Position numbers and translations under genes: made by a program. Below the pieces are notes generated by a model. That model made no database searches. It was given only the letters and a program-made list of their open reading frames with translations, and was not told the DNA's origin. Source: Fimbriimonadaceae bacterium (GTDB lineage Bacteria; Armatimonadota; Fimbriimonadia; Fimbriimonadales; Fimbriimonadaceae). Taken from it: a stretch of DNA of 13,074 bases. The stretch covers positions 1 through 13,074 of the forward strand of contig JALHPH010000015.1 of assembly GCA_022842565.1 (NCBI GenBank), written 5' to 3'. Shown piece after piece: positions 12,627 through 13,074 of the stretch. Positions within the stretch are counted from its first letter, which is position 1. Each line of letters opens with the position of its first letter.

Positions 12627-13074
12627 AAACCCTTTCTTTCGTCAGTGCGATTCTTATTGCTGGTCTTGCGGTGCAGGCTTCGGCGGGCCCGGTAGGGTAC
12701 GCGGGAAAAACCCAGCAGATTCGAACCGGTGTGCTGGTGATCGAAAGCCAGATAACTTCCGGTGTGCAGTCCAATCTGCGGCCCCACGTTTGGGGGCAAC
12801 TAGATCGTGATCGCGCGATAAAGCCCGCTGCGTGGACCTTCGTCAATCCACTGGCTACCACAGCGCTGACCGATTCAGTGCGCAACCGATGGCTCGCCCT
12901 CGGGCCGGGCATCCTGCCCGACGTCGGTGCAAACCTGGGCAAAGAGCACGCAGCTTACTGGGAAGTTTTCCTTCGTTCGACAGGCATGGAGCAGCTTAGC
13001 CAGTTCGACGCGCTCTTTCTGAGCGTGAACGGCACGGTGCGACTCAGTCCGACCGACCGCGAGAAGCTACGACG
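12623..13074 (+). CDS. Sec-secreted protein in the PilY1 position, 3' end cut by window
   Basis: The first 150 residues of a gene running off the window; no stop is reached. The start is GTG 12623, overlapping the PilX-like stop as GTGA. A clear Sec signal peptide is seen: MK, hydrophobic LSFVSAILIAGLAV, and an ASA cleavage site after residue 21. The mature part begins GPVGYAGKTQQIRTGVLVIE. Residues 111-150 (AYWEVFLRS, LSQFDALFLSVNGTV, then RLSPTDREKLR) follow the pattern D-x-L-x-L plus a 'Pro-x-x-x-Arg-x-x-Leu-Arg' helix seen in DUF4159/glutamine-amidotransferase-like folds, but that is a tentative resemblance. By position it matches PilY1, the tip adhesin/anti-retraction factor encoded after pilX in Pseudomonas; the visible part has no recognisable PilY1 motif, and PilY1's diagnostic beta-propeller would lie beyond the edge. 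Existence and secretion are well supported; function is unknown. Confidence 0.75.
   Translation, partial: MKTLSFVSAILIAGLAVQASAGPVGYAGKTQQIRTGVLVIESQITSGVQSNLRPHVWGQLDRDRAIKPAAWTFVNPLATTALTDSVRNRWLALGPGILPDVGANLGKEHAAYWEVFLRSTGMEQLSQFDALFLSVNGTVRLSPTDREKLR

Overview
The window carries a type IV pilus (T4P) / type II-secretion-like gene cluster, all on the + strand. The likely host is an Armatimonadota bacterium, perhaps of the Fimbriimonadia. The main clue is the pilin at 4200, whose N-terminus runs FTLIELLVVIAIIALL and then IFPVFARAREQAAR, a signature typical of that phylum. The DNA is fairly GC-rich, and the pilin leaders end in Ala as well as Gly. The assignment is inference from protein style; no rRNA or other marker is present.

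Layout: (1) 1-334, the 3' end of a short-chain dehydrogenase/reductase, unrelated to pili. (2) 335-452, a gap with an extended -10 promoter. (3) 453-3013, pilT (retraction ATPase) and pilC (inner-membrane platform), closed by a strong intrinsic terminator at 3033-3070. (4) 3097-4128, pilD (prepilin peptidase/methylase) with an unusual insertion. (5) 4200-12626, four prepilin-like genes: a GspG/FimU-like pseudopilin (290 aa), a PilV/GspI-like protein (665 aa), a PilW/GspJ-like protein (792 aa) and a PilX/GspK-like protein (1046 aa). (6) 12623 to the window end, the start of a Sec-secreted protein cut by the edge. The last four genes are tightly coupled (44 nt, then ATGA, ATGA and GTGA overlaps).

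How they fit together: PilD would process the prepilins, PilC would be the assembly platform and PilT would power disassembly. The small pilin plus the PilV/PilW/PilX-like proteins would form a pilus-tip priming complex. The order mirrors fimU-pilV-pilW-pilX-pilY1 of Pseudomonas, with the last secreted gene in the PilY1 slot although its visible part does not resemble PilY1. No extension ATPase (PilB), alignment proteins (PilM/N/O) or secretin (PilQ) is encoded here, so they must lie elsewhere.

The most interesting points are the very large minor pilins, textbook EF-hand/dockerin-like calcium loops in two of them, the PilD insertion, Ala at -1 of two prepilin cleavage sites, and the candidate PilY1 replacement. 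No stretch over 300 bases lacks a gene. I saw no tRNA, rRNA, CRISPR, insertion sequence or long repeat.
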